NCBI RefSeq assembly: GCF_007828955.1
Contig: NZ_VIVR01000001.1
Location: 7,316,001-7,380,000 of the forward strand
Length of the DNA: 64,000 bases
Direction of reading: 5' to 3'
DNA from: Kitasatospora atroaurantiaca
GTDB taxonomy: Bacteria > Actinomycetota > Actinomycetes > Streptomycetales > Streptomycetaceae
Shown here: piece after piece, positions 1-9,385 of the stretch
How the letters are laid out: each line of letters opens with the position of its first letter
Position numbering within the stretch: position 1 is the stretch's first letter
The notes under the pieces: generated by a model
What the model was told of the DNA's origin: nothing
Database searches by the model: none
The model's input: only the letters and a program-made list of their open reading frames with translations
Made by a program: the position numbers and the translations under genes

Positions 1-533
1 TCGCCGAGCCGGGGGACGCGGTCCTCGGCCCAGAACAGGTCCGGCCACTTCGAGCGGTAACCTGCGAAGATGGCCGCGAAGTCCGCGGCGGGGACGGTCG
101 AGTACTCCTGCTTGACCCTCATCAGGAGGGTCTCCCCGGGGTGCTGGGCCAGGAACGCCCGGCAGAGGTTCAGTACGTCACCGAAGAAGATGTGCTGGAA
201 GAACGAGCCGTGGTGGATCGCGAAGACGCCGTCGATCGCGCGGCATCTGATGTCCAGGAACCTTACGCCCGCGGCGAGTTGGTCGGGGAGCGAGAGGGTC
301 TGGGTCTGGGTGATCGCACCGCCGTAGAGCGAGCAGGTGTCGTGCGTGCCCGGGACGGTGAGCTGCGAGAGGTACGTGTCGGAGGAGACGGCACCCAGCC
401 AGTCGGCGCCGCCGGGTACGTCGGCGGCCCGGGCCGGCTGCACCGAGGGGCCGAGTCCGGCCCCTACCGCGGCCAGGACCACTGTCGAACGGGCGAAGGT
501 GCGCCGACTGATCGGAGTGTCCGTCAAGTCCAT
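1..533 (-). CDS. Secreted PI-PLC-like phosphodiesterase, 3' end cut off
   Basis: Reading leftward from ATG at 533, the product begins MDLTDTPISRRTFARS, with a twin-arginine motif (SRRTF, residues 9-13), a hydrophobic stretch and an Ala-x-Ala site (ARA), so it is probably Tat-exported. The mature part carries VPGTHDTCS, RFLDIRCR and FAIHHGSF, which match the two catalytic histidines and the Asp-Ile-Arg of the phosphatidylinositol-specific phospholipase C X domain. Expected activity is cleavage of a phosphoinositide or related phosphodiester outside the cell. The frame is open to the window edge, so the C-terminus is missing. The nearby upstream ATG is out of frame. Family assignment is firm; the substrate is inferred. 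Confidence 0.85.
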   Translation of the reverse strand, partial: MDLTDTPISRRTFARSTVVLAAVGAGLGPSVQPARAADVPGGADWLGAVSSDTYLSQLTVPGTHDTCSLYGGAITQTQTLSLPDQLAAGVRFLDIRCRAIDGVFAIHHGSFFQHIFFGDVLNLCRAFLAQHPGETLLMRVKQEYSTVPAADFAAIFAGYRSKWPDLFWAEDRVPRLG

Positions 534-624
534 TGCTGCATCCCGTCGTTGAGCCTCAGGTGTGCCTGCCATGCACATTATCAACGGGGAGGCGCGACAG
601 GCATAGACCTGAGGACCGCATCGA

Positions 625-2673
625 CTACTGCAACGGCACCTGAGCGAGCCTCCCCGGCGTGGTGTCCTCGAGCGCACCGCTCATGGCGTCGCGCCAGATC
701 GGCCCGGCCAGCGTCCCGCCGAAGGCCTGGTCGACGATCTCACCGCCGATGCTCTGCCCGTCCAGCGAGGTCGGGTGGTCGGTGTCGCTGACCACCGTGG
801 CGCCCGACAACTCCGGGGTGTAGCCGACGAACCAGACCTGCTTGCCCGCGTTGGTGGTACCGGTCTTGCCCGCGCTGTCGCGGTCGCCCAGACCGGCCTT
901 GGTGCCGGTGCCGTCCTGGACCACGCCCTTGAGCATCGTGGTGAGGGCGTCGGCGGTGTGCGCCGACATCACCTCGCCGCACCTGCTCGCCGGGACGGGA
1001 AGCGGCTTGCCGTCGGCGGTGGTCACCGAGGTGATCGCGGTCGGGGTGCAGTAGGTGCCGTGCGCGGCGAATGTCGCGTAGACGTTGGCCATCTCCAGCG
1101 GGGTCAGGTCGTTGCTGCCGAGGGCCATGGACGGCACCGCGCTCAGCTTCTCGCCGCCGGCCTGCTGGGTGATGCCGAGTCTGTTGGCCATCTGCACCAC
1201 GTTGCACAGGCCGGTGTCCGCCTCCAGCGAGGCGAAGTAGGTGTTGACCGACTGCGCCATGGCGGGTGCCATGGTGAACGGCCCGTACAGCGACTTGGCG
1301 TCGTTGTGCACCTCGCCGCTCTCCGGGAACCTGCCGCCCTTGCAGTCCTTCATGGCCGGCCAGGCCATGCTGTAGGGGGAGGGGTACGACTGGGCGGGTG
1401 TGATGCCGTTCTCCAGCGCGGCGGCGGCCACGATCGGCTTGAAGGTCGAGCCGGTCGGGAAGCCGAGACCGCCGCCCATCGCCTTGGTGACGTTGAGGTT
1501 GATCTGGGTCTGGTTGGCGGCGAACCCGTACGGGCGGCTCTGGCCCATCGCGACGATCTTCCCGGTGCCCGGCTGCACCACCGTCATCGCGGTGGCCGCC
1601 TTGTCGGAGGCGTACACATGGCTGGTGACGGACTTCTGCAGGGCGGCCTGCGCCTTGGGGTCGAGCGTGGTGTGGATCTGCAGGCCGCCGTGCTTCCACA
1701 GCGCCTGGCGATCGGCCGAAGTGGCGCCGAACGCCGGGTCGCTGACGATCACCTTGTGCACGTAGTCGCAGAAGAAGCCCGCGCCCTGGTCGGCGGTGAT
1801 GCAGCCCTGCCGCGGACGGCTGACCTTGAGGTCGAGCGGGCGGGCGATCGCCTCGGCCGCCTGGGCCTGGGTGATGGTGCCGTACTGCGCCATCTTGCGC
1901 AGCACGGTGTCACGCCGTGCCTTGGCATTCTCGGGGTTGGCGATCGGGTCGTAGCCCGTCGGTGACTGCACCAGCCCGGCCAGCAGGGCAGCCTGAGGGA
2001 GCGTCAGCTCGCTGGCGTGGACGCTGAAGTACCGCTGGGCGGCCGCCTCGATCCCGTAGGCCTGCTCGCCGAAGAAGGTGATGTTCAGGTAGTTGGTGAG
2101 GATCTCGTCCTTGCTGAGGGTCTCCTCCAGCTTGATCGCGTACTTCATCTCCTTGACCTTGCGGCCGACGGTCTGTGCCTGCGCCGCGAGCACCGCCTGC
2201 GGATCGTCACCCGCCTTGTCCACGAAGACGTTCTTCACGTACTGCTGGGTGAGTGTGGAAGCCCCCTGCGAGACCGAGCCGCTGGCCGCGTTCTTGTTGA
2301 TCGCGCGCAGCATGCCCTTGAGGTCGACCGCGCCGTGCTCGTAGAACCGGTTGTCCTCGATGTCCACCAGGGCCGCCTTCATCACCGGGGAGATCTGGTC
2401 GCTCGGCACGACCGTGCGGTCCCGGTAGTACATGGTGGCGATCACGCCGCCGTCCGCGTTGTAGACGGTGGAGGACTGCGAGAGCGGGGGAGCGGTGAAG
2501 TCGTCCGGCAGGCTGTCGAAGTCCTCGACGGCGTTCTTCGCCCCCAGGCCGAGACTGCCGACCGCGGGCAGGGCGAGCCCGGCGGTGAGCACGCCGGCGA
2601 CGGCGCTGACGCTGAGGAATCTGGCGGTGAGGCGGGTCTTGTGTACGAAGGAGCCCGAGTGCGACGAAGACAT
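625..2673 (-). CDS. Class A penicillin-binding protein (transglycosylase/transpeptidase)
   Basis: A 682-residue bifunctional peptidoglycan synthase. An N-terminal cytoplasmic tail and one membrane segment (about residues 15-42) are followed by a GT51 domain with catalytic EDNRFYEH (Glu106) and QGASTLTQQYVKN (about 136-148). The transpeptidase domain has SxxK as S409-TF-K412, SxN as S475-V-N477 and KTG at 603-605, so all catalytic motifs are intact. It polymerises and cross-links glycan strands on the outer face of the membrane. It is transcribed alone, divergently from the acyl-CoA block; a 16-bp palindrome lies about 100 bp upstream. There is no PASTA domain. Length and motif order are typical of actinobacterial PBP1/PonA-like proteins. 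Confidence 0.95.
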   Translation of the reverse strand: MSSSHSGSFVHKTRLTARFLSVSAVAGVLTAGLALPAVGSLGLGAKNAVEDFDSLPDDFTAPPLSQSSTVYNADGGVIATMYYRDRTVVPSDQISPVMKAALVDIEDNRFYEHGAVDLKGMLRAINKNAASGSVSQGASTLTQQYVKNVFVDKAGDDPQAVLAAQAQTVGRKVKEMKYAIKLEETLSKDEILTNYLNITFFGEQAYGIEAAAQRYFSVHASELTLPQAALLAGLVQSPTGYDPIANPENAKARRDTVLRKMAQYGTITQAQAAEAIARPLDLKVSRPRQGCITADQGAGFFCDYVHKVIVSDPAFGATSADRQALWKHGGLQIHTTLDPKAQAALQKSVTSHVYASDKAATAMTVVQPGTGKIVAMGQSRPYGFAANQTQINLNVTKAMGGGLGFPTGSTFKPIVAAAALENGITPAQSYPSPYSMAWPAMKDCKGGRFPESGEVHNDAKSLYGPFTMAPAMAQSVNTYFASLEADTGLCNVVQMANRLGITQQAGGEKLSAVPSMALGSNDLTPLEMANVYATFAAHGTYCTPTAITSVTTADGKPLPVPASRCGEVMSAHTADALTTMLKGVVQDGTGTKAGLGDRDSAGKTGTTNAGKQVWFVGYTPELSGATVVSDTDHPTSLDGQSIGGEIVDQAFGGTLAGPIWRDAMSGALEDTTPGRLAQVPLQ

Positions 2674-2774
2674 GGCTCCGAGACTAGGCGTGCTTGATCA
2701 GAAAATCGGACCAACTTCCGCGCTCCGTCTGTCACAAGCCTGCGACAAATCCTCACTCCCCGGCCGAGGCAAAA

Positions 2775-2790
2775 CAAGCATGCATGCTTG
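2775..2790. promoter_or_regulatory. 16-bp perfect palindrome, candidate operator
   Basis: CAAGCATGCATGCTTG is a perfect palindrome in the AT-richer gap between the divergent PBP and AtuA-like genes, 63 bp before the AtuA start. It has the size and symmetry of a TetR-type operator, and a TetR gene closes the same catabolic block at 12493. A one-mismatch half copy, CAAGCGTGC, lies at 10795-10803 upstream of the acyl-CoA ligase. Binding by that regulator is inference. Confidence 0.5.
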
Positions 2791-2853
2791 CTTTATTCGA
2801 TGCCCGCTGCCAGGCTGCTGCCCGAAGGCGGGCGGCGGCTGGGGAGGCGTGCG

Positions 2854-4539
2854 GTGCTGCGGATCGGCAATGCGTCGGGGTTCTACGGGGACAGGTTCTC
2901 CGCGTTCCGGGAGATGCTCACCGGTGGGCCGCTGGATGTCCTCACCGGGGACTACCTGGCCGAGCTGACCATGCTGATCCTGGCCCGCGACCGGCTGAAG
3001 GATCCCCAACTCGGGTACGCCAAGACCTTTCTGCGCCAGATGGAGGAGTGCCTCGGCCTCGCCGTGGACCGGGGGGTGCGGATCGTGGTCAACGCCGGCG
3101 GGCTGAACCCGGCACGGCTGGCCGAGGCGCTGGACGAGTTGGCGGGCAAGCAGGGCATCGCCGTACGGGTCGGACACGTCACCGGTGACGATCTGCTGCC
3201 CCGCGCCGAGGAGTTCGGCCTGCCCACCGGTCTCCTGGCGGCCAACGCATACCTCGGTGCGTGGGGCATCGCGGAGTGCCTGCGGGCCGGCGCCGAGATC
3301 GTGGTGACCGGACGGGTCACCGACGCCGCGCTGGTGGCGGGCCCGGCGGCCGCGCACTTCGGCTGGGGGCCGCAGGACCTGGACGCCCTCGCGGGTGCGG
3401 TGATCGCCGGGCACGTCCTCGAGTGCGGAGCCCAGGCGACCGGCGGCAACTACGCCTTCTTCCGCGAGCACGACGTCACCACCCCCGGATTCCCGATCGC
3501 CGAGATCCAGGCCGACGGCAGCAGCGTCATCACCAAGCACCCGGGCACCGGCGGCGCCGTCACCACCGAGACCGTCACGGCCCAACTCCTGTACGAGACG
3601 GGAGGCGCACGCTACGCCGGGCCGGACGTGACGGCACGCCTGGACACCGTCCGCCTCGACCAGGTCGGCCCCGACCGGGTCAGGATCAGCGGCGTACGCG
3701 GCGAGGCCCCGCCGCCCGCGCTCAAGGTCGGCCTCAACCGGATCGGCGGCTGGCGGAACGAGGTCGTGTTCGTCCTCACCGGCCTGGACATCGACGCCAA
3801 AGCCGCGCTCGTCCAGGCCCAGTTGGAGCACGCGCTCGACCCTCGGCCGGCCGAGCTGAGCTGGACACTGGCCCGTACCGACCACCCCGACGCGGACACC
3901 GAGGAGGCCGCCTCCGCGCTGCTCCGGCTGGTGGTCAAGGACCGCGACCAGCGGGTCGTCGGACGGGCCGTCAGCACGGCTGCGGTCGAACTGGGCCTGG
4001 CGAGCTACCCCGGCTTCCACCTCACCGCGCTGCCCGGGCCCGGCGCGCCGTACGGGGTCTTCGAGGCGGCCTTCGTCGACGCGCGGACCGTACCGCACAC
4101 GGCGGTCCTGCCGGACGGCACTCACCGTACGGTCCCCCCGGCAATGACGACCGGCGAGCTCACGCCCGTCGAACCGCCGCCGCCTCCACAGCAGTTGACG
4201 GCCGGGCCCACGCGTCGCGCGCCGCTCGGCCTGGTGGCGGGTGCCCGCAGCGGCGACAAGGGCGGCGACGCCAACCTGGGCGTCTGGGCCCGGAGCGAGC
4301 CCGGCTGGCGGTGGCTCGCCCACACCCTCACCGTCCAGAAGATCCGTGAACTCCTGCCGGAGGCAGCCGGCCTGCAGATCGAACGGCATCTGTTCCCCAA
4401 CCTCAGGGCCGTGAACTTCACCGTCACCGGCCTGCTCGGCGAGGGCGTGGCCGCACAGGCCCGCTTCGATCCGCAGGCCAAGGCACTGGGGGAGTGGCTC
4501 CGCGCCCGCCATCTCGACATCCCGGAGGCCCTGCTGTGA
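2854..4539 (+). CDS. AtuA-like (DUF1446) acyl-CoA catabolism protein
   Basis: About 561 residues from GTG 2854. This start is preferred over upstream ATGs because GGGGAGG (2841-2847) stands 6 nt before it and the product then begins VLRIGNASGFYGDR, the usual family N-terminus. The family (acyclic terpene utilisation AtuA, DUF1446) is found beside geranyl-CoA or methylcrotonyl-CoA carboxylase genes; its biochemical role is unsettled, perhaps hydration or hydrolysis of a branched acyl-CoA intermediate. The C-terminal part has the GARSGDKGGDANLG glycine-rich motif typical of the family. It overlaps the carboxylase beta gene by 4 bp (GTGA), so the two are translationally coupled. The family is clear; the substrate is not. 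Confidence 0.88.
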   Translation: MLRIGNASGFYGDRFSAFREMLTGGPLDVLTGDYLAELTMLILARDRLKDPQLGYAKTFLRQMEECLGLAVDRGVRIVVNAGGLNPARLAEALDELAGKQGIAVRVGHVTGDDLLPRAEEFGLPTGLLAANAYLGAWGIAECLRAGAEIVVTGRVTDAALVAGPAAAHFGWGPQDLDALAGAVIAGHVLECGAQATGGNYAFFREHDVTTPGFPIAEIQADGSSVITKHPGTGGAVTTETVTAQLLYETGGARYAGPDVTARLDTVRLDQVGPDRVRISGVRGEAPPPALKVGLNRIGGWRNEVVFVLTGLDIDAKAALVQAQLEHALDPRPAELSWTLARTDHPDADTEEAASALLRLVVKDRDQRVVGRAVSTAAVELGLASYPGFHLTALPGPGAPYGVFEAAFVDARTVPHTAVLPDGTHRTVPPAMTTGELTPVEPPPPPQQLTAGPTRRAPLGLVAGARSGDKGGDANLGVWARSEPGWRWLAHTLTVQKIRELLPEAAGLQIERHLFPNLRAVNFTVTGLLGEGVAAQARFDPQAKALGEWLRARHLDIPEALL

Positions 4540-6134
4540 CCGTCCTCCCGACCCGTCTCGACCAGGCAGGCCCCGACTACGCGGCCAACCGCGCCGCGAT
4601 GCTCGCCAAACTGGCCGATCTGGACGCCGAGCACGCCAAGGCGCTGGCCGGCGGCGGCCCCAAGTACGTGGAGCGGCACCGAAGTCGGGGCAAGCTGCTG
4701 CCGCGCGAGCGGATCGAGCTGCTCATCGACCCGGACTCGCCGTTCCTCGAGCTCTCCCCGCTCGCCGCGTGGGGCAGTGACTACCCGGTGGGCGCGGCCA
4801 TGGTCACCGGCATCGGCGTGATCGAGGGCACCGAGTGCGTGATCACCGCCAACGACGCGACCGTACGCGGCGGCGCCAGCAACCCCTGGACCCTGCGCAA
4901 GGCCCTGCGCGCCAACGAGATCGCGCTGCGCAACCGCCTCCCGCTGGTCAACCTGGTCGAGTCCGGCGGTGCCGACCTGCCCAGCCAGAAGGAGATCTTC
5001 ATCCCCGGCGGTGCGCTGTTCCGCGACCTCACCCGGCTCTCCGCCGCGGGGATCCCCACCGTCGCCGTCGTCTTCGGCAACTCCACGGCCGGCGGGGCGT
5101 ACGTACCGGGCATGTCGGACCACACCGTGATGGTCAAGGACCGGGCCAAGGTCTTCCTCGGCGGCCCGCCGCTGGTGAAGATGGCCACCGGCGAGGAGGC
5201 CGACGACGAGTCGCTCGGCGGCGCCGAGATGCACGCCCGCACCTCGGGCCTGGCGGACCACTTCGCGCTGGACGAGCCGGACGCGCTGCGCATCGCCCGC
5301 CGCATCGTCCACCGCCTGCACTGGCGGAAGTCCGGCCCCGGGCCCGACCTCACCGCGCCGCCGCCCAAGTACGACGAGGACGAGCTGCTCGGCATCGTCC
5401 CCGGCGACCTCAAGGTGCCCTTCGACCCGCGCGAGGTGATCGCCCGGATCGTCGACGGCTCGGACTTCGACGAGTTCAAGCCGATGTACGGTCCCAGCCT
5501 CGCCACCGGCTGGGCGAGCCTGCACGGCTACCCCGTCGGCATCCTGGCCAACGCCCAGGGGGTGCTGTTCAGCGCCGAGTCGCAGAAGGCGGCCCAGTTC
5601 ATCCAGCTCGCCAACCAGCGTGACATCCCGCTGCTCTTCCTGCACAACACCACCGGCTACATGGTCGGCCAGGCGTACGAGCAGGGCGGCATCATCAAGC
5701 ACGGCGCGATGATGATCAACGCGGTCTCCAACAGCCGCGTCCCGCACCTGTCCGTCCTGATGGGCGCCTCGTACGGCGCCGGGCACTACGGGATGTGCGG
5801 GCGGGCCTACGACCCGCGCTTCCTGTTCGCCTGGCCGAGTGCCAAGTCGGCCGTGATGGGGCCGCAGCAGCTGGCGGGTGTGCTCTCGATCGTCGCCCGG
5901 CAGTCCGCGGCGGCGAAGGGGCAGCCGTACGACGAGGACGCGGCCGCGGCGATCCGGGCCATGGCCGAGCAGCAGATCGAGGCAGAGTCGCTGCCCGTCT
6001 TCCTCTCCGGGCGGCTCTACGACGACGGCGTCATCGACCCCCGCGACACCCGCACCGTGCTCGGCATCTGCCTCTCCGCGATCCACAGCGCCCCGGTCGA
6101 GGGCGCGCGCGGCTACGGCGTCTTCAGGATGTAG
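4536..6134 (+). CDS. Acyl-CoA carboxylase beta (carboxyltransferase) subunit
   Basis: About 532 residues from GTG 4536, which overlaps the AtuA stop and is preceded by GGAGG at 4524-4528. It is a two-lobed crotonase-fold carboxyltransferase that moves CO2 from carboxybiotin to an acyl-CoA. Visible family motifs are GNSTAGGAYVPGMSD in the first half and HNTTGYMVG followed by YEQGGIIKHGAMM in the second, closest to methylcrotonyl-CoA and geranyl-CoA carboxylases rather than acetyl or propionyl types. It should form a heteromer with the next gene. Context (AtuA-like protein, acyl-CoA dehydrogenase, ligase) suggests leucine/isovalerate or acyclic terpenoid breakdown; sequence alone does not separate these. 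Confidence 0.93.
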   Translation: MTVLPTRLDQAGPDYAANRAAMLAKLADLDAEHAKALAGGGPKYVERHRSRGKLLPRERIELLIDPDSPFLELSPLAAWGSDYPVGAAMVTGIGVIEGTECVITANDATVRGGASNPWTLRKALRANEIALRNRLPLVNLVESGGADLPSQKEIFIPGGALFRDLTRLSAAGIPTVAVVFGNSTAGGAYVPGMSDHTVMVKDRAKVFLGGPPLVKMATGEEADDESLGGAEMHARTSGLADHFALDEPDALRIARRIVHRLHWRKSGPGPDLTAPPPKYDEDELLGIVPGDLKVPFDPREVIARIVDGSDFDEFKPMYGPSLATGWASLHGYPVGILANAQGVLFSAESQKAAQFIQLANQRDIPLLFLHNTTGYMVGQAYEQGGIIKHGAMMINAVSNSRVPHLSVLMGASYGAGHYGMCGRAYDPRFLFAWPSAKSAVMGPQQLAGVLSIVARQSAAAKGQPYDEDAAAAIRAMAEQQIEAESLPVFLSGRLYDDGVIDPRDTRTVLGICLSAIHSAPVEGARGYGVFRM

Positions 6135-6149
6135 GGGAGGACCTGACAC

Positions 6150-8081
6150 ATGATCACATCCCTGCTGGTCGCCAACCGCGGCGAGATCGCCCGCCGGGTC
6201 TTCCGGACCTGCCGCGATCTCGGCATCGCCACCGTGGCCGTGTACTCCGACCCGGACGCGGCCGCCCCGCACGTCCGCGAGGCCGACACCGCCGTACACC
6301 TCCCGGGCGCCGCCCCGGCCGACACCTACCTGCGGGCGGACCTCATCGTCCGGGCCGCCCTGGAGGCCGGGGCCGACGCCGTCCACCCCGGCTACGGATT
6401 CCTCTCCGAGAGCGCGGAGTTCGCGCGGGCCGTCCTGGCGGCCGGGCTGACCTGGATCGGGCCGCCGCCCGAGGCGATCGCCGCGATGGGCTCCAAGACC
6501 GAGGCCAAGCGGCTGATGGCGGCCGCCGGGGTCCCGGTGCTCACCGTGGGGGCGGAGCCGACCGAGGCCGACCTGCCACTGCTGGTCAAGGCGGCGGCGG
6601 GCGGCGGCGGGCGCGGCATGCGCGTCGTCCGCGAACTCGCCCGGCTGCCCGAGGCGCTGGCAGCGGCTCGGACGGAGGCGGCGAAGGCCTTCGGATCGGA
6701 CGAGGTCTTCTGCGAGCCGTACCTGCCGACGGGCCGCCATGTCGAGGTCCAGCTGATGGCCGACGCGCACGGCACGGTCTGGGCCCTGGGCGAACGGGAC
6801 TGCTCGCTCCAGCGAAGGCACCAGAAGGTGATCGAGGAGGCGCCGGCGCCCGGCCTCGACGAGGCGCTGCGGGCGGAGCTGCACCGCGCTGCCGTCGACG
6901 CCGCCCGCGCGATCGGCTACACCGGGGCAGGAACGGCCGAGTTCCTGCTGGCCCCCGACGGCCGCTTCTACTTCCTGGAGATGAACACCCGCCTCCAGGT
7001 CGAACACCCCGTGACCGAGTGCGTCACCGGCCTGGACCTCGTCGCACTCCAACTCCGCGTCGCCGAGGGGGAGCGGCTCCCGGCCGAGCCGCCACCCGTC
7101 CGCGGCCACGCCATCGAGGCCCGCCTGTACGCCGAGGACCCGGGCCGCGACTGGCAGCCCCAGACCGGCACCCTCCATCGCCTCGAACTCACCGGTAGTC
7201 AGGTCGAGTTCACCACCACCTCGGAGGACACCGGCCTTCGCCTGGACTCGGGCGTGAGCAACGGCACGGAGGTCGGCGTCCACTACGACGCCATGCTCGC
7301 CAAGGTCATCGCCTGGGCCCCCACTCGGACCGCGGCCGCCCGGCGGCTCGCCGACGCGCTCAGCCGGGCCAGGATCCACGGCCTCGCCACCAACCGCGAG
7401 TTGCTGGTGGCGGCGCTGCGCCACCCGGCCTTCCTGGAAGCCCGCGTGCACACCGGCTTCCTCACCGAGCACGCCGACGGGCTCGCCCCCGGCCCCGGCA
7501 AACACACCCCGCTCGCCGCCCTCGCCGCCGCCCTCGCGGAGGCCGCCACCCGTCGTAGCCCCTTCCCCTCCGGTTGGCGCAACCTGCCCTCCCAGCCGCA
7601 GCTCAAGCGCTACCGCGGAGACGACGGCACCGAGCACGAAGTCCGCTACCGGCTCCTGCGCGAGGGCCTGAGCGCGGACGGCCACCCCGGCACCTCATTC
7701 GTCTCGGCGAGCCCGAGTCGCGTCACCCTGCGGACGGACGGCCTCACCCGGACCTTCGAGATCGCCCGGTACGGCAGCACCGTGCACGTCGACTCCGCGC
7801 TCGGCCCGGTCGCCCTGACCGTCGTGGACCGCTTCCCCGACCCCGCCGCCCACCACGACCCCGGCGCCCTGCTCGCCCCCATGCCGGGCACCGTCGTCCG
7901 TACCGCCGTGGCCCCCGGCGACACCGTCACCGCGGGCCAGGCGCTGCTCTGGCTGGAGGCGATGAAGATGGAGCACCGCGTCTGCGCCCCCGCCGACGGG
8001 CTGCTCACCGAACTGCGCGTCAGCCCAGGCCAGCAGGTGGAGCTGGGTGCCCTGCTCGCCGTCGTCCAGCCGGCCGAGTAA
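6150..8081 (+). CDS. Acyl-CoA carboxylase alpha subunit (biotin carboxylase + BCCP)
   Basis: A 643-residue protein with a GGGGAGG ribosome site overlapping the end of the beta gene. The N-terminal biotin carboxylase domain begins with LVANRGEIARR and has the ATP-grasp glycine loop AAAGGGGRGM and EMNTRLQVEHPVTE. A middle linker domain joins it to a C-terminal biotinyl domain where EAMKMEH places the biotinylated lysine near residue 606. It carboxylates its own biotin using ATP and bicarbonate and hands CO2 to the beta subunit. Size and domain order match methylcrotonyl/geranyl-CoA carboxylase alpha chains. Confidence 0.95.
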   Translation: MITSLLVANRGEIARRVFRTCRDLGIATVAVYSDPDAAAPHVREADTAVHLPGAAPADTYLRADLIVRAALEAGADAVHPGYGFLSESAEFARAVLAAGLTWIGPPPEAIAAMGSKTEAKRLMAAAGVPVLTVGAEPTEADLPLLVKAAAGGGGRGMRVVRELARLPEALAAARTEAAKAFGSDEVFCEPYLPTGRHVEVQLMADAHGTVWALGERDCSLQRRHQKVIEEAPAPGLDEALRAELHRAAVDAARAIGYTGAGTAEFLLAPDGRFYFLEMNTRLQVEHPVTECVTGLDLVALQLRVAEGERLPAEPPPVRGHAIEARLYAEDPGRDWQPQTGTLHRLELTGSQVEFTTTSEDTGLRLDSGVSNGTEVGVHYDAMLAKVIAWAPTRTAAARRLADALSRARIHGLATNRELLVAALRHPAFLEARVHTGFLTEHADGLAPGPGKHTPLAALAAALAEAATRRSPFPSGWRNLPSQPQLKRYRGDDGTEHEVRYRLLREGLSADGHPGTSFVSASPSRVTLRTDGLTRTFEIARYGSTVHVDSALGPVALTVVDRFPDPAAHHDPGALLAPMPGTVVRTAVAPGDTVTAGQALLWLEAMKMEHRVCAPADGLLTELRVSPGQQVELGALLAVVQPAE

Positions 8082-8125
8082 CCCTCCCTTGACGGAACCC
8101 TCCCCGCACGGAAAGGAACAGACCC

Positions 8126-9286
8126 ATGTCCGTGTACATCGAGTCGCCCGAACACCAGGCCCTGCGCCGCGCCGTCGGCGACCTCGCCCGCCGCTACGGA
8201 GCCGAGTACTTCCAGACCAAGGCCCGGGCCGGCGAACCCACCGACGAACTCTGGGCCGAGGCAGGCAAGCTCGGCTACCTCGGCGTCAACCTCCCCGCCG
8301 AGTACGGCGGCGGGGGAGCCGGCATCGCGGAGCTGGCGATCGTCCTGGAGGAACTCGGCGCCGCGGGCTGCCCGTTGCTGATGCTGATCGTCTCACCGGC
8401 GATCTGCGGCACCGTCATAGCCCGTTTCGGCACCGAGCAGCAGAAGCAGCGCTGGCTGCCCGGTCTGTCCGACGGCAGCCGCCGGATGGCCTTCGGCATC
8501 ACCGAACCCGACGCCGGGTCGAACTCCCACCGCATCGGCACCATCGCCCGTCGCGACGGCGGCGACTGGCTGCTCTCCGGCCGCAAGGTCTTCATCTCCG
8601 GTATCGACCACGCGGACGCCGTGCTCTTCGTCGGCCGCACCGAGGACGCCGTCACCGGCAAGCTCAAGCCCGCCCTCTTCATCGTCCCCCGCGACACCCC
8701 CGGCTTCGAGTACCGGCCGATCCCGATGGAACTCGTCACCGCCGAACGGCAGTTCCAGGTCTTCCTGGACGACGTCCGGCTGCCCGCCGAGGCGCTGGTG
8801 GGCGATGAGAACGCGGGGCTGCTCCAGCTCTTCGCCGGGCTCAACCCCGAGCGCATCATGACCGCGGCCTTCACCCTGGGCATCGCCCGCCAGGCGCTCA
8901 ACACCGCGGTGGAGTACGCCAAGACCCGTACGGTCTGGGACACCCCGATCGGTGCCCACCAGGGCATCGCGCACCCGCTCGCCCAGTGCACGATCGAGGT
9001 CGAGCTCGCCCGGCTGATGATGCAGAAGGCCGCCCACCTCTACGACGCGGGAGACGACCCGGCGGCCGGCGAGGCCGCCAACATGGCCAAGTACGCGGCC
9101 GGCGAGGCCTCTTGCCGGGCTGTCGACCAGGCGGTGCAGACCCTCGGCGGCAACGGGCTCAGCCAGGAGTACGGGCTGGCCGCGCTGCTGACCGCCACCC
9201 GGGTCGGCCGGGTGGCGCCGGTCAGCCGCGAGATGATCCTCAACTACGTCGCCCAGCACACCCTCGGCCTGCCCAGGTCGTACTGA
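8126..9286 (+). CDS. Acyl-CoA dehydrogenase
   Basis: A 386-residue FAD enzyme following the carboxylase genes by 44 bp, with a GGAAAGGAA site upstream. The N-terminal helical domain is followed by FGITEPDAGSNSH (FAD/substrate loop) and the C-terminal helical domain contains AVQTLGGNGLSQEYG. Expected reaction is alpha,beta-desaturation of an acyl-CoA, supplying the unsaturated substrate of the carboxylase, for example isovaleryl- or citronellyl-CoA. Last gene of the rightward run before a convergent sortase gene. Substrate range is inferred from neighbours only. Confidence 0.93.
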   Translation: MSVYIESPEHQALRRAVGDLARRYGAEYFQTKARAGEPTDELWAEAGKLGYLGVNLPAEYGGGGAGIAELAIVLEELGAAGCPLLMLIVSPAICGTVIARFGTEQQKQRWLPGLSDGSRRMAFGITEPDAGSNSHRIGTIARRDGGDWLLSGRKVFISGIDHADAVLFVGRTEDAVTGKLKPALFIVPRDTPGFEYRPIPMELVTAERQFQVFLDDVRLPAEALVGDENAGLLQLFAGLNPERIMTAAFTLGIARQALNTAVEYAKTRTVWDTPIGAHQGIAHPLAQCTIEVELARLMMQKAAHLYDAGDDPAAGEAANMAKYAAGEASCRAVDQAVQTLGGNGLSQEYGLAALLTATRVGRVAPVSREMILNYVAQHTLGLPRSY

Positions 9287-9295
9287 GCCCTCCGG

Positions 9296-9380
9296 GGGCG
9301 TCCGCCGGTAGGTGAGGCAGTGGGCCGACAGCAGGGGATGCCCGAGCCTGCTCGCTTGCCCACCCACTGGCGGAGGCCCT
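9296..9380. terminator. Imperfect inverted repeat between convergent genes
   Basis: An imperfect inverted repeat of about 23 bp (9296-9318 against 9358-9380, loop about 39 nt) fills the gap between the acyl-CoA dehydrogenase and the convergent sortase gene, so a bidirectional terminator is the likely role. There is no T-tract. The right half belongs to a 42-bp dispersed repeat (9338-9379) that recurs at 31791-31832 with 35 of 42 positions identical by eye. Confidence 0.5.
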
Positions 9381-9385
9381 ACGTG

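Noticed and set aside
2698-7685. Very long minus-strand open frames (604 and 1187 codons) opposite the acyl-CoA genes
   Set aside because: They are GC-rich shadows of well-supported plus-strand genes, with Arg/Gly/Ala-heavy translation, no ribosome sites and no recognisable domains.
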